A stretch of 64,000 bases of DNA. It comes from Phaseolus vulgaris (taxonomy: Eukaryota; Streptophyta; Magnoliopsida; Fabales; Fabaceae). The translations under genes and the position numbers were made by a program. Location: positions 27,125,353-27,189,352 of the forward strand of contig NC_023749.2 of the NCBI RefSeq assembly GCF_000499845.2, read 5' to 3'. Under the pieces are notes generated by a model. It saw only the letters and a list, made by a program, of their open reading frames with translations. It did not search any database and was not told the DNA's origin. The number at the start of each line of letters is the position of its first letter. Within the stretch, counting starts at the first letter, position 1. This document shows, piece after piece, positions 9,840 through 19,600 of the stretch.

Positions 9840-11186
9840 TGTGGTATCATGAGTCTTAGGTTCTTCTTGTTTAATTGTTGAGTTGTGTGCACTTTATTTC
9901 AAGAGCTCTTTTAATTTCTTGCAAATTTAAGTTTCTGTTTTAGAATTTTATTTGAGTATTCTTGCTGTTTTTCTTTTGCTCCAAGTGTTTGTGGAAAGGT
10001 TTATGGCACTCATAATTCTTATGAGTATGGTTGCTCTTTTGGAATTGCATTATCCTTCCTAGAGTTTACCTTAAGCTTCCTTTCACTAGTTACAATTTGT
10101 GTTGTGTCTTTTAATTTTTGAATCATGTCAAGTTTTGTCTTAGTCATGTTATTCCATATATGTCATTACTTCTAGTAGTACTTTTATTGTTTTGATTGTT
10201 TCTTGCTTTGGTGTCATATAATTTTCTGAATTGATGTTGATCCTTTGTGCATTTTCTTTTTAGAATTGAGTTCATACTTGTATTCTAGACCTATACAAGT
10301 TCCAATACATCATTTTCTATTATGTCTTTGCTAGTTCATCATTCTGTTTTTTATTCCTATTAGGATTCCTCTGTTTCTGAAAAAAGTGCTTACTGTTTTT
10401 CCTTATTGCAACTGATTTACGTACTGTAAAATTCTGAAATTCTGGATTTGAGATATTCAAAGTGTTAGAAAAGAATAGAAAAAAGAATTATTCAAAAATA
10501 TGAAGTACAAAAAAAATGATAAATAAAATAAAAAAAGTGTACATTCCTGCCGAAAAAAAATACGGTAATCTGGCAGCGATTTTAAAAAATTTATTTCTCT
10601 CAATTGGCTTACTGTTTTTATTTGATTCCAGTGCCATTTTTGAGTTAACATCTTGAAGTTTCTGTGGTAAAAATTTCATAATCCAGTTCGCTCTACAACG
10701 TTCCAGTTAAATCAGTGAATATCAAACACAGTTTGCATAAAAAAAATATTTTCCAGTAGCTAAATTTTTTTTGTTTTCTTCATCTACTCTAGTGATTTTC
10801 CTTAGGTATTCTTTTGTGTGCCTACTTTTCTCATTGAGTTCTTTATTTTCTTGATTGTCTTTCATTCTTACTCTTTGAGTTTGTCTTACATATAGTATTC
10901 CTTTTGTAATTGCCTTTCCTTGCTTCTACCTTTTTCTTGTTTGTCTTTATTGTTTCTTTGGTTTTGTGGTGGTTTGCTCTTAAGATTGGTGTGCTTGCTT
11001 TGACATATTTCATTTGAGGATTCCAAGGCCTCAAGATCAGATTGGAGCAAGAACATTATTTCTTTGAGAGTGATATCTTTTTCAGCCTTAATTTCACTTC
11101 GGCAGTTTCAATTGCAAAGCTCACTGTTTTTGGCTAATTTTTTTAACTTGTTTGCTGTTTTGTGTGTTTGCTGTTTTTAATTACAA
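9840..11186 (+). other. Chr-1 long leader with initiator-Met primer-binding site
   Basis: TGGTATCA at 9842-9849, two bases past the LTR, matches the 3' end of initiator tRNA-Met, the standard primer for plant LTR elements. The remaining 1.3 kb has no long gene-like frame but is clearly alignable with the leaders of Chr-2 and the diverged Gag-1, including T-rich runs and a block near 10440-10640. An alternative frame (11152-11574) starts in the leader and overlaps gag. Confidence 0.8.
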
Positions 11187-14100
11187 ATGGCTGGATTTTC
11201 AAGTGATGCATCCTACAAGCAGAATTCTCCTTCCAAAGCTTCAATTCTTGGTGAATTACATGAAGCTCAAAGAACAATTAGAAGGTTGGAGGAGAAAATG
11301 CAAAAGATGGAGGTCCAACAAACTAGACCATCTCCTTCTATCCATGATGGACATCATTCTCATAGACCATCTTCAAGAGCTTCTTCAAATGATGTTGGCC
11401 GTGAAGATGAGCATAGGAGAAGGAGACCTCCACCCCAAGTCCATGGACAAAGACAACATCACCAAGGGGAAAGAATTCACTACGGCAATGGCTTCTACCA
11501 TGATGCAAAGTCCAAGCTTCCTTCGGTCAAACTACCTTGTTTTAATGGTTCTAGTGATCCAAATGTGTATTTAGATTGGGAGGCTAAGTGTGAACAAATT
11601 TTTGAGATCCATGAGATCCAAGATGAGCATAAGCTCAAGCTAGCCACCCTAGAGTTTAGTGATTATGCCATGAAATGGTGGCATGGGATTGTAAAGGACA
11701 TTATCTATCACAAGGGTCCTCCCGTGGACTCTTGGAACTCTTTAAAGGATCATATGCGCGCTAGGTTTGTGCCCCCACATTTTAGGAAAGACCTCATGTT
11801 GAGACTCCAACGGTTTCAACAAAGCACGCTAAATGTGGATGAATATTATAAGGAGCTTGAGACGCTTGTGCTTAAAATTGAATTAGAAGAAAGTGAAGAA
11901 GCCATGATTGCTAGGTTTGTGAGTGGTCTTAGGAAGGATATCCAAGACATTGTTGAGTTACAAGAGTATTCATCATTGGGCTCTTTAGTTCATCTTGCAA
12001 TGAAGGTGGAAGCCCAACTTGCTAAGAAAAACTCTTTTAAAAATGCTTCCAATAATGGATACTACTCCAAGTCTTGGAGAAACAAAACTTCTTTTTCTAA
12101 ACATCCTTCCAAAGATTCTTCTTTCAAACCCAAGGAATCTAAGCCATCAACATCTAGACCTAAGTCTCCCACTAGAACATCTAACACTAAATGCTTTAAA
12201 TGTATGGGTTATGGTCATATTGCTGCAAATTGTCCTTCCAAACGAAGTATGTACATGCATGAGGGCATTGTAGTTAGTGAGCATGATTCGGATTCTTCAA
12301 AGCATTCATTGCATTCTCATGCATCTAGTGAGGAAGAGAGTGAATGTCCACTTGAAGGGGACTTGTTAGTTGTGAGAAGACTTCTTGGACAAGTTTCACA
12401 ACCTTTTGATGAAAGTCAAAGGGAAAATATTTTCCATACAAGATGTCTTATTCAAAACAACATTTGTTCCTTGATAGTGGATGGGGGTAGTTGTGCAAAT
12501 GTGGCTAGTACAAGAGTAGTAGATAAACTTGGATTGCCTACTATCTCTCATACAAAGCCTTACAAGTTACAATGGCTTAGTGAAGTAGGAGAAATAATTG
12601 TTAATAAACAAGTCCTCATCCATTTCTCCATTGGAAAATACAAAGATGAGGTATTATGTGATGTTGTGCCCATGGAAGCCACTCATGTTCTTTTGGGAAG
12701 GCCTTGGCAATTTGATAGAAAAGTTTTACATGATGGCTTTACCAACAAATTATCTTTTGAATTCCATGGTCACAAGGTTACTTTAAAATCTCTCTCTCCA
12801 AGAGAAGTCCATGAGGACCAAGTTATCATGAAGAAAAAGAGGGAGAGTGAAAAAGATAAAAAAGATAAAAAAGATAAGAGTTCTAAGCCTACACTCCTTG
12901 TGTCTAGGCGTGACATTGAAAGGGAAATAGTGGCTCATCATCCTCTTTTTTTAGCCATCCCTAGAACTCTTAGCATAGAAACACTTGTTGATAGTCCTCA
13001 TTGCTTGGAAAATTTGGTAGAAGAGTTCAAAGATGTGTTTCAAGATCCTCCAAATGGACTTCCACCTTTGAGAGGGATTGAGCACCAAATTGATTTGATA
13101 CCGGGCTCTTCCTTACCAAATCGTCCCGCATATAGGACCAATCCAAGTGAAACCAAGGAAATTCGCCAACAAGTTGAGGCTTTGATTGAGAAAGGGTGGG
13201 TGCAAGATAGCATGAGTCCTTGTGCTATGCCTATCATCTTAGTGCCAAAAAAGGATGGCACATGGCGAATGTGTTCGGATTGTAGGGCCATAAATAACAT
13301 AACCATTAAGTATAGGCATCCCATACCTAGACTAGATGATTTGTTGGATGAATTACATGGTTCTAAAATCTTTTCAAAGATTGATCTTAAAAGCGGCTAC
13401 AATCAAATCCGTATCAAACCGGGTGATGAATGGAAGACGGCTTTTAAGACCAACTTTGGTTTATATGAGTGGTTAGTTATGCCTTTTGGTTTAACTAATG
13501 CACCAAGTACCTTCATGCGCCTCATGCATCATGTTCTTAGACCTTTCATTGGTAAGTTTGTTGTGGTTTACTTTGATGACATTCTCATTTATAGCTTATC
13601 TTTGAATGACCATAGGTTGCATGTTAGGCAAGTTTTGGAAACCCTTAGGAAGGAACATTTGTATGCTAACCTTGCTAAATGTATGTTTGCTCTTGATCAT
13701 ATAGAATTCCTAGGGTTTGTTGTGAGTTGTAAAGGGGTCCATGTGGACAAAACAAAGGTGGTGGCCATTCAAAATTGGCCTACACCGAAATCTTTGAATG
13801 AGGTCCGAAGTTTTCATGGGCTTGCTTCTTTCTATAAAAGATTTGTCCCAAACTTTGGTACCATTGCCGCACCACTCAATGACATAGTGAAAAAGGATGT
13901 GGTCTTTCATTGGGGAGAAGCACAACAAAATGCTTTTGATACTTTGAAAGAAAAATTGACTAATGCTCCCATCTTGGCCCTTCCTAATTTCACTAAGACA
14001 TTTGAGATTGAGTGTGATGCTTCAAGCATAGGTATTGGGGCTGTTCTCCTTCAAGAGGGCCACCCCATCGCCTATTTTAGTGAGAAATTGAAGGGAAGTC

Positions 14101-15824
14101 ATCTCAACTATTCCACCTATGATAAGGAATTATATGCACTTGTTAGGGCTTTGTTTACTTGGCAACACTATCTTTTTCCCAAAGAGTTTGTGATACATAG
14201 TGATCATGAATCTCTTAAATATTTGAAAAGCCAAAACAAACTTAACAAGAGGCATGCTAAGTGGGTGGAATTCATTGAGCAATTTCCTTATGTGATCAAA
14301 CACAAGCAAGGCAAAATAAATATTGTGGCGGATGCTCTTTCTAGAAGATACACCTTGCTAAATCTTTTAACCTCTCAATATCTTGGTTTTGATCACATTA
14401 AGGAACTTTATCATAATGACCTTGATTTTTCTCTCCTCTATCAAGAGTGTCTTAAGGGAGGACACAAAGATTTTTTTATTCAAGATGGCTTTCTTTTTAA
14501 GGGAAAACGTCTTTGTGTTCCCCAATGCTCTATTAGATTATCTCTTGTTAGAGAAGCTCATGAGGGGGGCTTAATGGGTCATTTTGGGGTTGCTAAAACT
14601 TTGGATGTGTTGCATGAACATTTCTTTTGGCCTCATATGCATAAGCATGTTCATAGTTTGTGTGATAAATGCATAGCTTGCCGCAAAGCTAAATCTAAAA
14701 TGCATCCCCATGGTCTTTACACTCCTCTTCCTATCCCTTCAATGCCTTGGGTAGATATATCTATGGATTTCATCTTAGGCTTACCCAAGACATCAAAGGG
14801 AAAGGACTCCATTTTTGTGGTAGTGGATCGTTTTTCAAAGATGGCTCACTTTATTCCTTGCCACAAAGTGGATGATGCATGCCACATTGCAAACCTCTTC
14901 TTCCAAGAAGTGGTTCGCTTGCATGGGATTCCTAGGTCTATAGTGTCCGATAGAGATCCTAAGTTCTTGAGTCACTTTTGGAAGACCTTGTGGGGCAAGC
15001 TTGGAACTAAGCTTTTATTTTCTACCACTTGCCACCCACAAACTGATGGTCAAACCGAGGTGGTGAATAGAACTTTAGGACAACTATTGAGATGCTTTAT
15101 TTCGGGGAATCCTAGAGTGTGGGAGAATTTACTACCCCATGTTGAGTTTGCATATAACCGAGTAGTAAATTCTACCACCTCCCATTCTCCTTTTGAGGTG
15201 GTCTATGGGTTTAATCCCCTAACACCTCTTGATCTTCTTCCTATTCCCCTTCTTGACGATGTCTTGTGCAAAGATGGGGATGAAAAGGCTTCTTTTGTGA
15301 AAACTTTGCATAAAGACATCAAGAAGAGAATTGAGAAGAAGGTTGGCAAGTATGCTGAACTTGCCAATAAAAGGAGAAAAGCATTGTTGTTTGATGAGGG
15401 CGATTGGGTTTGGCTTCACTTGAGGAAGGATCGTTTTCCTACTCAAAGGAAGTCCAAACTAATGCCTCGAGGGGATGGACCTTTCCAAGTCCTCAAGAGG
15501 ATTAATGACAATGCTTATGAGTTAGATATGCCTGATACATTCTTAGGTAGTCATACTTTTAATGTCAGCGATCTAACTCCTTTTTCTGTAGGTCTCCAGA
15601 ATTCGTGGTCGAATTCTCTCCAACTCGGGAAGTATGATGGAGATCAAGCCCAAGAGAACATGGAGGCCACTCATCAAGCTCAAGAAGAGGTGGAGGCACA
15701 AATGGAGGACGCCCATGGAGGTCAAAGTCGACCTCAAAGGATTACAAGAAGCATGTTCAAAGCCTTGGGAGCTAGAGGACATTTATTTTCTCTTTTTGTA
15801 GTGTCTTTAGTTGAAGGTGCTTAG
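11187..15824 (+). CDS. Chr-1 gag-pol polyprotein, 1545 residues, intact
   Basis: A single frame codes for all replication functions. It contains an N-terminal coiled-coil-like stretch (about 18-45), gag core (about 119-280), CCHC knuckle [14 protein letters not shown] (336-349), protease DGGS (Asp432), RT with YFDD (795-798), RNase H with CDASS (Asp944) and HSDHESL (Asp1006), integrase HHCC zinc domain from His1125, and a DD35E core at Asp1194, Asp1255 and Glu1291. A GPF module follows at about 1430, as in chromoviruses. I see no stop or frameshift. The last 62 or so residues are encoded inside the 3' LTR and include a TRS basic motif. Proteins should act in cytoplasmic virus-like particles, with integrase working in the nucleus. 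The start was chosen as the first ATG before the conserved gag N-terminus, shared with Chr-2 and Gag-1. Confidence 0.95.
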   Translation: MAGFSSDASYKQNSPSKASILGELHEAQRTIRRLEEKMQKMEVQQTRPSPSIHDGHHSHRPSSRASSNDVGREDEHRRRRPPPQVHGQRQHHQGERIHYGNGFYHDAKSKLPSVKLPCFNGSSDPNVYLDWEAKCEQIFEIHEIQDEHKLKLATLEFSDYAMKWWHGIVKDIIYHKGPPVDSWNSLKDHMRARFVPPHFRKDLMLRLQRFQQSTLNVDEYYKELETLVLKIELEESEEAMIARFVSGLRKDIQDIVELQEYSSLGSLVHLAMKVEAQLAKKNSFKNASNNGYYSKSWRNKTSFSKHPSKDSSFKPKESKPSTSRPKSPTRTSNTKCFKCMGYGHIAANCPSKRSMYMHEGIVVSEHDSDSSKHSLHSHASSEEESECPLEGDLLVVRRLLGQVSQPFDESQRENIFHTRCLIQNNICSLIVDGGSCANVASTRVVDKLGLPTISHTKPYKLQWLSEVGEIIVNKQVLIHFSIGKYKDEVLCDVVPMEATHVLLGRPWQFDRKVLHDGFTNKLSFEFHGHKVTLKSLSPREVHEDQVIMKKKRESEKDKKDKKDKSSKPTLLVSRRDIEREIVAHHPLFLAIPRTLSIETLVDSPHCLENLVEEFKDVFQDPPNGLPPLRGIEHQIDLIPGSSLPNRPAYRTNPSETKEIRQQVEALIEKGWVQDSMSPCAMPIILVPKKDGTWRMCSDCRAINNITIKYRHPIPRLDDLLDELHGSKIFSKIDLKSGYNQIRIKPGDEWKTAFKTNFGLYEWLVMPFGLTNAPSTFMRLMHHVLRPFIGKFVVVYFDDILIYSLSLNDHRLHVRQVLETLRKEHLYANLAKCMFALDHIEFLGFVVSCKGVHVDKTKVVAIQNWPTPKSLNEVRSFHGLASFYKRFVPNFGTIAAPLNDIVKKDVVFHWGEAQQNAFDTLKEKLTNAPILALPNFTKTFEIECDASSIGIGAVLLQEGHPIAYFSEKLKGSHLNYSTYDKELYALVRALFTWQHYLFPKEFVIHSDHESLKYLKSQNKLNKRHAKWVEFIEQFPYVIKHKQGKINIVADALSRRYTLLNLLTSQYLGFDHIKELYHNDLDFSLLYQECLKGGHKDFFIQDGFLFKGKRLCVPQCSIRLSLVREAHEGGLMGHFGVAKTLDVLHEHFFWPHMHKHVHSLCDKCIACRKAKSKMHPHGLYTPLPIPSMPWVDISMDFILGLPKTSKGKDSIFVVVDRFSKMAHFIPCHKVDDACHIANLFFQEVVRLHGIPRSIVSDRDPKFLSHFWKTLWGKLGTKLLFSTTCHPQTDGQTEVVNRTLGQLLRCFISGNPRVWENLLPHVEFAYNRVVNSTTSHSPFEVVYGFNPLTPLDLLPIPLLDDVLCKDGDEKASFVKTLHKDIKKRIEKKVGKYAELANKRRKALLFDEGDWVWLHLRKDRFPTQRKSKLMPRGDGPFQVLKRINDNAYELDMPDTFLGSHTFNVSDLTPFSVGLQNSWSNSLQLGKYDGDQAQENMEATHQAQEEVEAQMEDAHGGQSRPQRITRSMFKALGARGHLFSLFVVSLVEGA

Positions 15825-16628
15825 AGGGAAACCTTAGAAACCTCTTTTGTTATAGCATCTTTTAGGTTTTAGTTAGGAGCTTTAGGGGGGTGTATTAGTA
15901 GATAGGTGTAGGAGTAGAATAGGGGGTGCCAAAGTGAAGGAAAGGATCACACCTTCCTTGCTTTGCATTTTAGCGCCGGTTCTAGCTTGTTTTGGAGGGA
16001 ATTTTGATTTGTTTTAGCTTTCAATTTTCAGCACCTTAGGCTATAAATAGAGGTGCCTTCCTTGTAAATTTCAGATTTGAATTCATCTAAAGAAACTATA
16101 CTCAAAATTGGAGTGAGCATTTGGAGAGCTTTTGAGCTTCTACTCTAGTCTTATCTTGAAGGACCATGGTTTCCTCAAGTGGCGGCTTCCACACTCATCT
16201 AGGAGCATCCATACTTCTAGTGGCGTGATCATCCAACCTATCTTCCATCTTCATGAGCATTCTCTTCTCCTTCCTTTCTTCTCTTTCAATTACTCTTGTT
16301 GTCTTGTGTTCTTGAGCATGTTTTGGTTCGGCTATTCCATTTTCCAGCACATGTGTTCTGTTTTTGTTTTCAATTCCTTTTATGTTCGGTTCTTATGTGT
16401 TCTTGCCTAATTTCTGTTCGGTCTCCTCTTTTTATAATTCCTTTGTTGATTCAATTTGACAATATTCGGTTCAACCAAATGAGTTTGGGATTTGGTACTT
16501 GTTATTGGTGAGTTCTTGACTTAGAACCATGATCCAACTTCTAAGAAAGTGCCTCTATATTTTCCAGCTCAAGGTGATTCCTCAAAGTGTCAAGAATCTT
16601 GTTCTATGTGGCTATTGGAATCACATCA
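15635..16628 (+). repeat. Chr-1 3' LTR (994 bp)
   Basis: Same length and ends as the 5' LTR, with CAGCA outside. The gag-pol stop is at 15822-15824, inside it. A perfect 8-bp inverted repeat (15598-15617) stands just upstream of the LTR. Confidence 0.95.
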
Positions 16629-16633
16629 CAGCA

Positions 16634-16698
16634 CCTCCACCAACAGCGGCTGCAAGCCTTCCCCTCGCGGTCAAAGGAATCTGCGGGCCCTTCACGGC
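16634..16698 (+). pseudogene. Tat-2 antisense gene, short continuation after Chr-1
   Basis: Continues the reading interrupted at 8845 (a PPPTA...LPLAVKGI stretch found also in Tat-3) and stops at the Tat-3 LTR. The last five bases, ACGGC, would be the Tat-3 target site; its second copy is not found because the far end of Tat-3 is deleted. Confidence 0.75.
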
Positions 16699-17218
16699 TG
16701 TACCGCCCAGGTAGTCGGAAGTGATGACGTGGCAGCAAGATATTATGTAGGCGTGTTGAGCGGGGCTCATGGCTGGCAGAAGGGAAGGAAGTCGGGGGGC
16801 TCGTGTAGTTGCCAGTCCTTAAGTTGGCGTGCTCCGATCTCTAGCATACCTAAACCGGCGGTCACCAGGTTTGTGATGAAGTCGCCGGATGCGAACCCAG
16901 ACGACCAAGTGATCAGAGATCGCCGAAAGAAGGACATCACCGAAGGATCATGGAAGCTTGTTCAGGCTTTCGAAGCAGAGGATAAAGTCGTAAGATAGTC
17001 ACCCCCTAGCTAGCCAGAGGTTGAGGTCGGGGAACAGCTTACCTGAACATGCACGATGAGGCAAGAGAAGTAGATCATGAAGGCGGCCGGCGAGACCACA
17101 GGGAAGGTGTGTATGAAGGCACCCGTACTTGCCATGCAGAAGAGATCACGCTCCAAGGCAGCTATACGCTGAGTTGTTTCATGCGTAAGTAACTTAGCCA
17201 AAAGCCTGAAGAGTAAAT
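16699..17218 (+). repeat. Tat-3 5' LTR, 3'-truncated
   Basis: Starts TGTACCGCCC and aligns with the Tat-2 LTR until GCCTGAAGAGTAAA, where integrase sequence takes over. The TATA region and R/U5 are gone, so no promoter remains. Confidence 0.85.
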
Positions 17219-18261
17219 GTACAAGAATCATGGCCGACCTCTGGCCGCAAGAACCTAAACCTATGGCCGCAAGAACCCTCCGTGCAGGTTACTATTTTCC
17301 TACAATGAGGGAGGACTGCAAGAAGTATGCACAGTGTTGCAAGCAATGTCAGCTGCACGCCGATTGGCACAAGGCGCCTCCCGAGGAGTTGAAATCGATT
17401 TACAGCCCTTGGCCGTTTCATACGTGGGGGATCGACATTCTGGGACCTTTCCCATTGGCGATCAGGCAGATGAAGTACTTGGTGGTGGCGATTGAATACT
17501 TCACCAAGTGGATCGAAGCAGAACCAGTGGCCCAGATCACCGCGCACAAGATCGAGAGTTTTGTATGGAAGAACATCGTGTGCCGGTTTGGTGTGCTTAA
17601 GCGCCTGGTGTCAGACAACGGGACTCAATTTGCAAGTCACCTGTTGAAGAAGCTGTGCGAAGAGGTGGGAATTCAACAAGTGTTTGCATCCGTCGAGCAC
17701 CCTCAGACAAATGGCCAAGTAGAGTCCGCCAATCGGGTATTGCTGAGAGGCTTGAAGAGAAGACTAGAGAAAGCCAAGGGATCATGGGCTGAGGAGGTAC
17801 CCCGTATAGTTTGGGCATACCACACCACCGAGCAGTCAGGAACCCATGAGACCCCGTTTAGCTTGGTTTATGGGTGCGACGCAATGATTCCAGTGGAAAT
17901 CCAGGAGAGCTCGCCGAGATTCCAGAACTTTGTAGCGGAAGACTCGAACGAGGAAAGAAGGTTGAATCTGGATTTGCTGGATGAGGTCAGGGAGGAGGCC
18001 AGAGTAAAGGCTGAGGCAGTGAAAAGAAGGATTGAACGAAGGTATAACTCAGAGGTGATGCCAAGCCAGTTTAAAGAAGGCGACCTGGTGATGAGGAAGG
18101 CCCACCAGTACGAGATGGAGAACAAGTTGTCGTCTAAGTGGACGGGACCGTTCAGGATAACCGAGGCGCTCGGGAACGACGCCTACCGCTTAGGAACATT
18201 GGAAGGAGGGGCGATTCCTCGCACTTGGAACGCCACGCACCTCAAGTTATATTACAGTTAA
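17219..18261 (+). pseudogene. Tat-3 integrase remnant (open frame 17230-18261)
   Basis: The frame keeps the integrase CxxC of the zinc domain (about residues 37-40) but has lost the two histidines through a small deletion and a GGCCGCAAGAACC duplication (near 17240-17275). The catalytic triad is present: Asp69, Asp129 (SDNGTQ) and Glu165 (VESANR), spaced as DD35E. A C-terminal GPF-like block follows. The apparent start Met is only the internal Met of the upstream linker. Gag to RNase H are missing, so this is a fragment despite its open frame. Confidence 0.88.
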
Positions 18262-19600
18262 AAGCTTTGTAAGTAAAAACAAACACGAAGAGTTTTGCAA
18301 GCTTTCTGTTAAAACAGTTTGAAGGGGGCACTCTTTTTTCCCTAAGGAGGGATTTTAATGAGGCCACCCAATAAAGAAGAGTTTTTCAAAGTTTAAAGTG
18401 TTTTAGATTGCATGCTTGTTGTTATTACAAAAGTTTTTAAAAAAAGACCTTGTCACTCATATGTGATTTAAGGCGAGTTGAAGTTATGTTGCATGCTTTC
18501 TAAAAGTTAAAAGACCCCATCGCTTTTCGACGATTGGCGGCATCAGTTAAAGTTAAAAGTCCTCATCGTCTTTCGGCGATCGGAGGCACCAGCAATGTTT
18601 AAAAGACCTCAACGCCCTCGCGCGTCCTGAGGCGAGAAAGAGATAAAGACCTCCTCGCCGTCGAGCGAGTGCAGGCGAGAAAGAGAAAAAGTCCTCAGTG
18701 CCTCCAAGGGAGAGAAGATGTAGCCCCTTGGGCAATGTAGAGGCACCAGTAAAAAGTCCTCAGTTCCTCCAGGGGAGAGAAGATGTAACCCCTGGGGCAA
18801 TGTAGAGGTACGAGATAAAGACCTTCTCGTCGTCGAGCGAGTTCAGGCAAGATAAAGACCTTCTCGTCGTCGAGCGAGTTCAGGCAAGATCAAGACCTTC
18901 TCGCCGTCGAGCGAGTTCAGGCAAGATAAAGACCTTCTCGCCGTCGAGCGAGTTCAGGCAAGATAAAGACCTTCTCGCCGTCGAGCGAGTTCAGGCAAGA
19001 TAAAATCCTTCTCGTCTCGAACGAGTTCAGGTACGGTGTGGAGGGTGGAAGAAGTTTAAAGGATAGCTAAGGTAGGTTCGAAGAGAACGCCTAGCTATCC
19101 GGCTTATTGTTCTGAAACTCAGGGAGGTAGAGAAGGATCCGAAATAGCCAAGTTATGAAGGCAAAAGGAGGCTTACATCGCCGGGACCCGATGGCGATCA
19201 GAGGAGATTCAGGCGATGGCGAGAGTAAGGGCCCGTTTTGATGGAGCAGATCAGGTGAACTATGTCTTAAACTTTCAGTTGGACTGAAACTCGCTGTTTA
19301 GTGAGTAGTTTCGCGCTGAAGTTTGTTGCCTTAAGTTCACAAGTTATTAAGATGCTATCGTTCGAAAGTTGATAGTTTGATCGAGTTTGAAGCAATAAGT
19401 AAACAGTTGCGCCCGCAGAATTGCTAAGTCAATTTCGTTTAAGCGGTTTTTACAAGAAAAAGCAAAGTAAACAGAGAGATCATATGAACAAGCAGAAAAG
19501 TTTATGATGAAAGTGGCATCAGTTCAAATACAAAGAAAGGAAGATTACAAGTAAGGACTGTGCAAAAGCAAATAGGCAGATAAGTGATGGAGGGAAGTAG
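18262..19600 (+). other. Tat-3 post-integrase noncoding region with hairpin array
   Basis: Begins with a conserved element (18318-18375: CACTCTTTTTTCCCT, AGGAGGG, then CCCAATAAA). From about 18500 to 19035 there are successive stem-loops of different sequence, ending in about six 37-bp units from 18814. The remainder up to the antisense-gene stop has no gene I can see. Confidence 0.7.
18814..19035 (+). repeat. Tandem repeat, 37 bp x about 6, hairpin units
   Basis: Units start at 18814, 18851, 18888, 18925, 18962 and 18999 (GATAAAGACCTTCTCG). Each can fold CTCGY...RCGAG with flanking CCT/AGG. The last unit changes both arms (CTCGT/ACGAG). Confidence 0.88.

Larger units (their letters stand above)
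8846..16628 (+). mobile_element. Chr-1: complete CRM-like chromovirus (Ty3/gypsy), young insertion
   Basis: Two 994-bp LTRs (8846-9839, 15635-16628) with TG/CA ends, flanked by CAGCA at 8841-8845 and 16629-16633, a primer-binding site and one unbroken gag-pol frame. By eye the LTRs differ at three positions, so the insertion is recent. Pol order is protease, RT, RNase H, integrase with a GPF module, and there is no canonical chromodomain. The frame ends inside the 3' LTR, as known for CRM-type chromoviruses. The lineage call is by recognition and should be checked by an RT tree. Confidence 0.93.

Noticed and set aside
18553..18800. Minus-strand frames in the Tat-3 hairpin array (also 47780-48270 in Tat-5)
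   Set aside because: Their repeated peptides simply reflect the tandem DNA repeats; composition and lack of conservation argue against coding.
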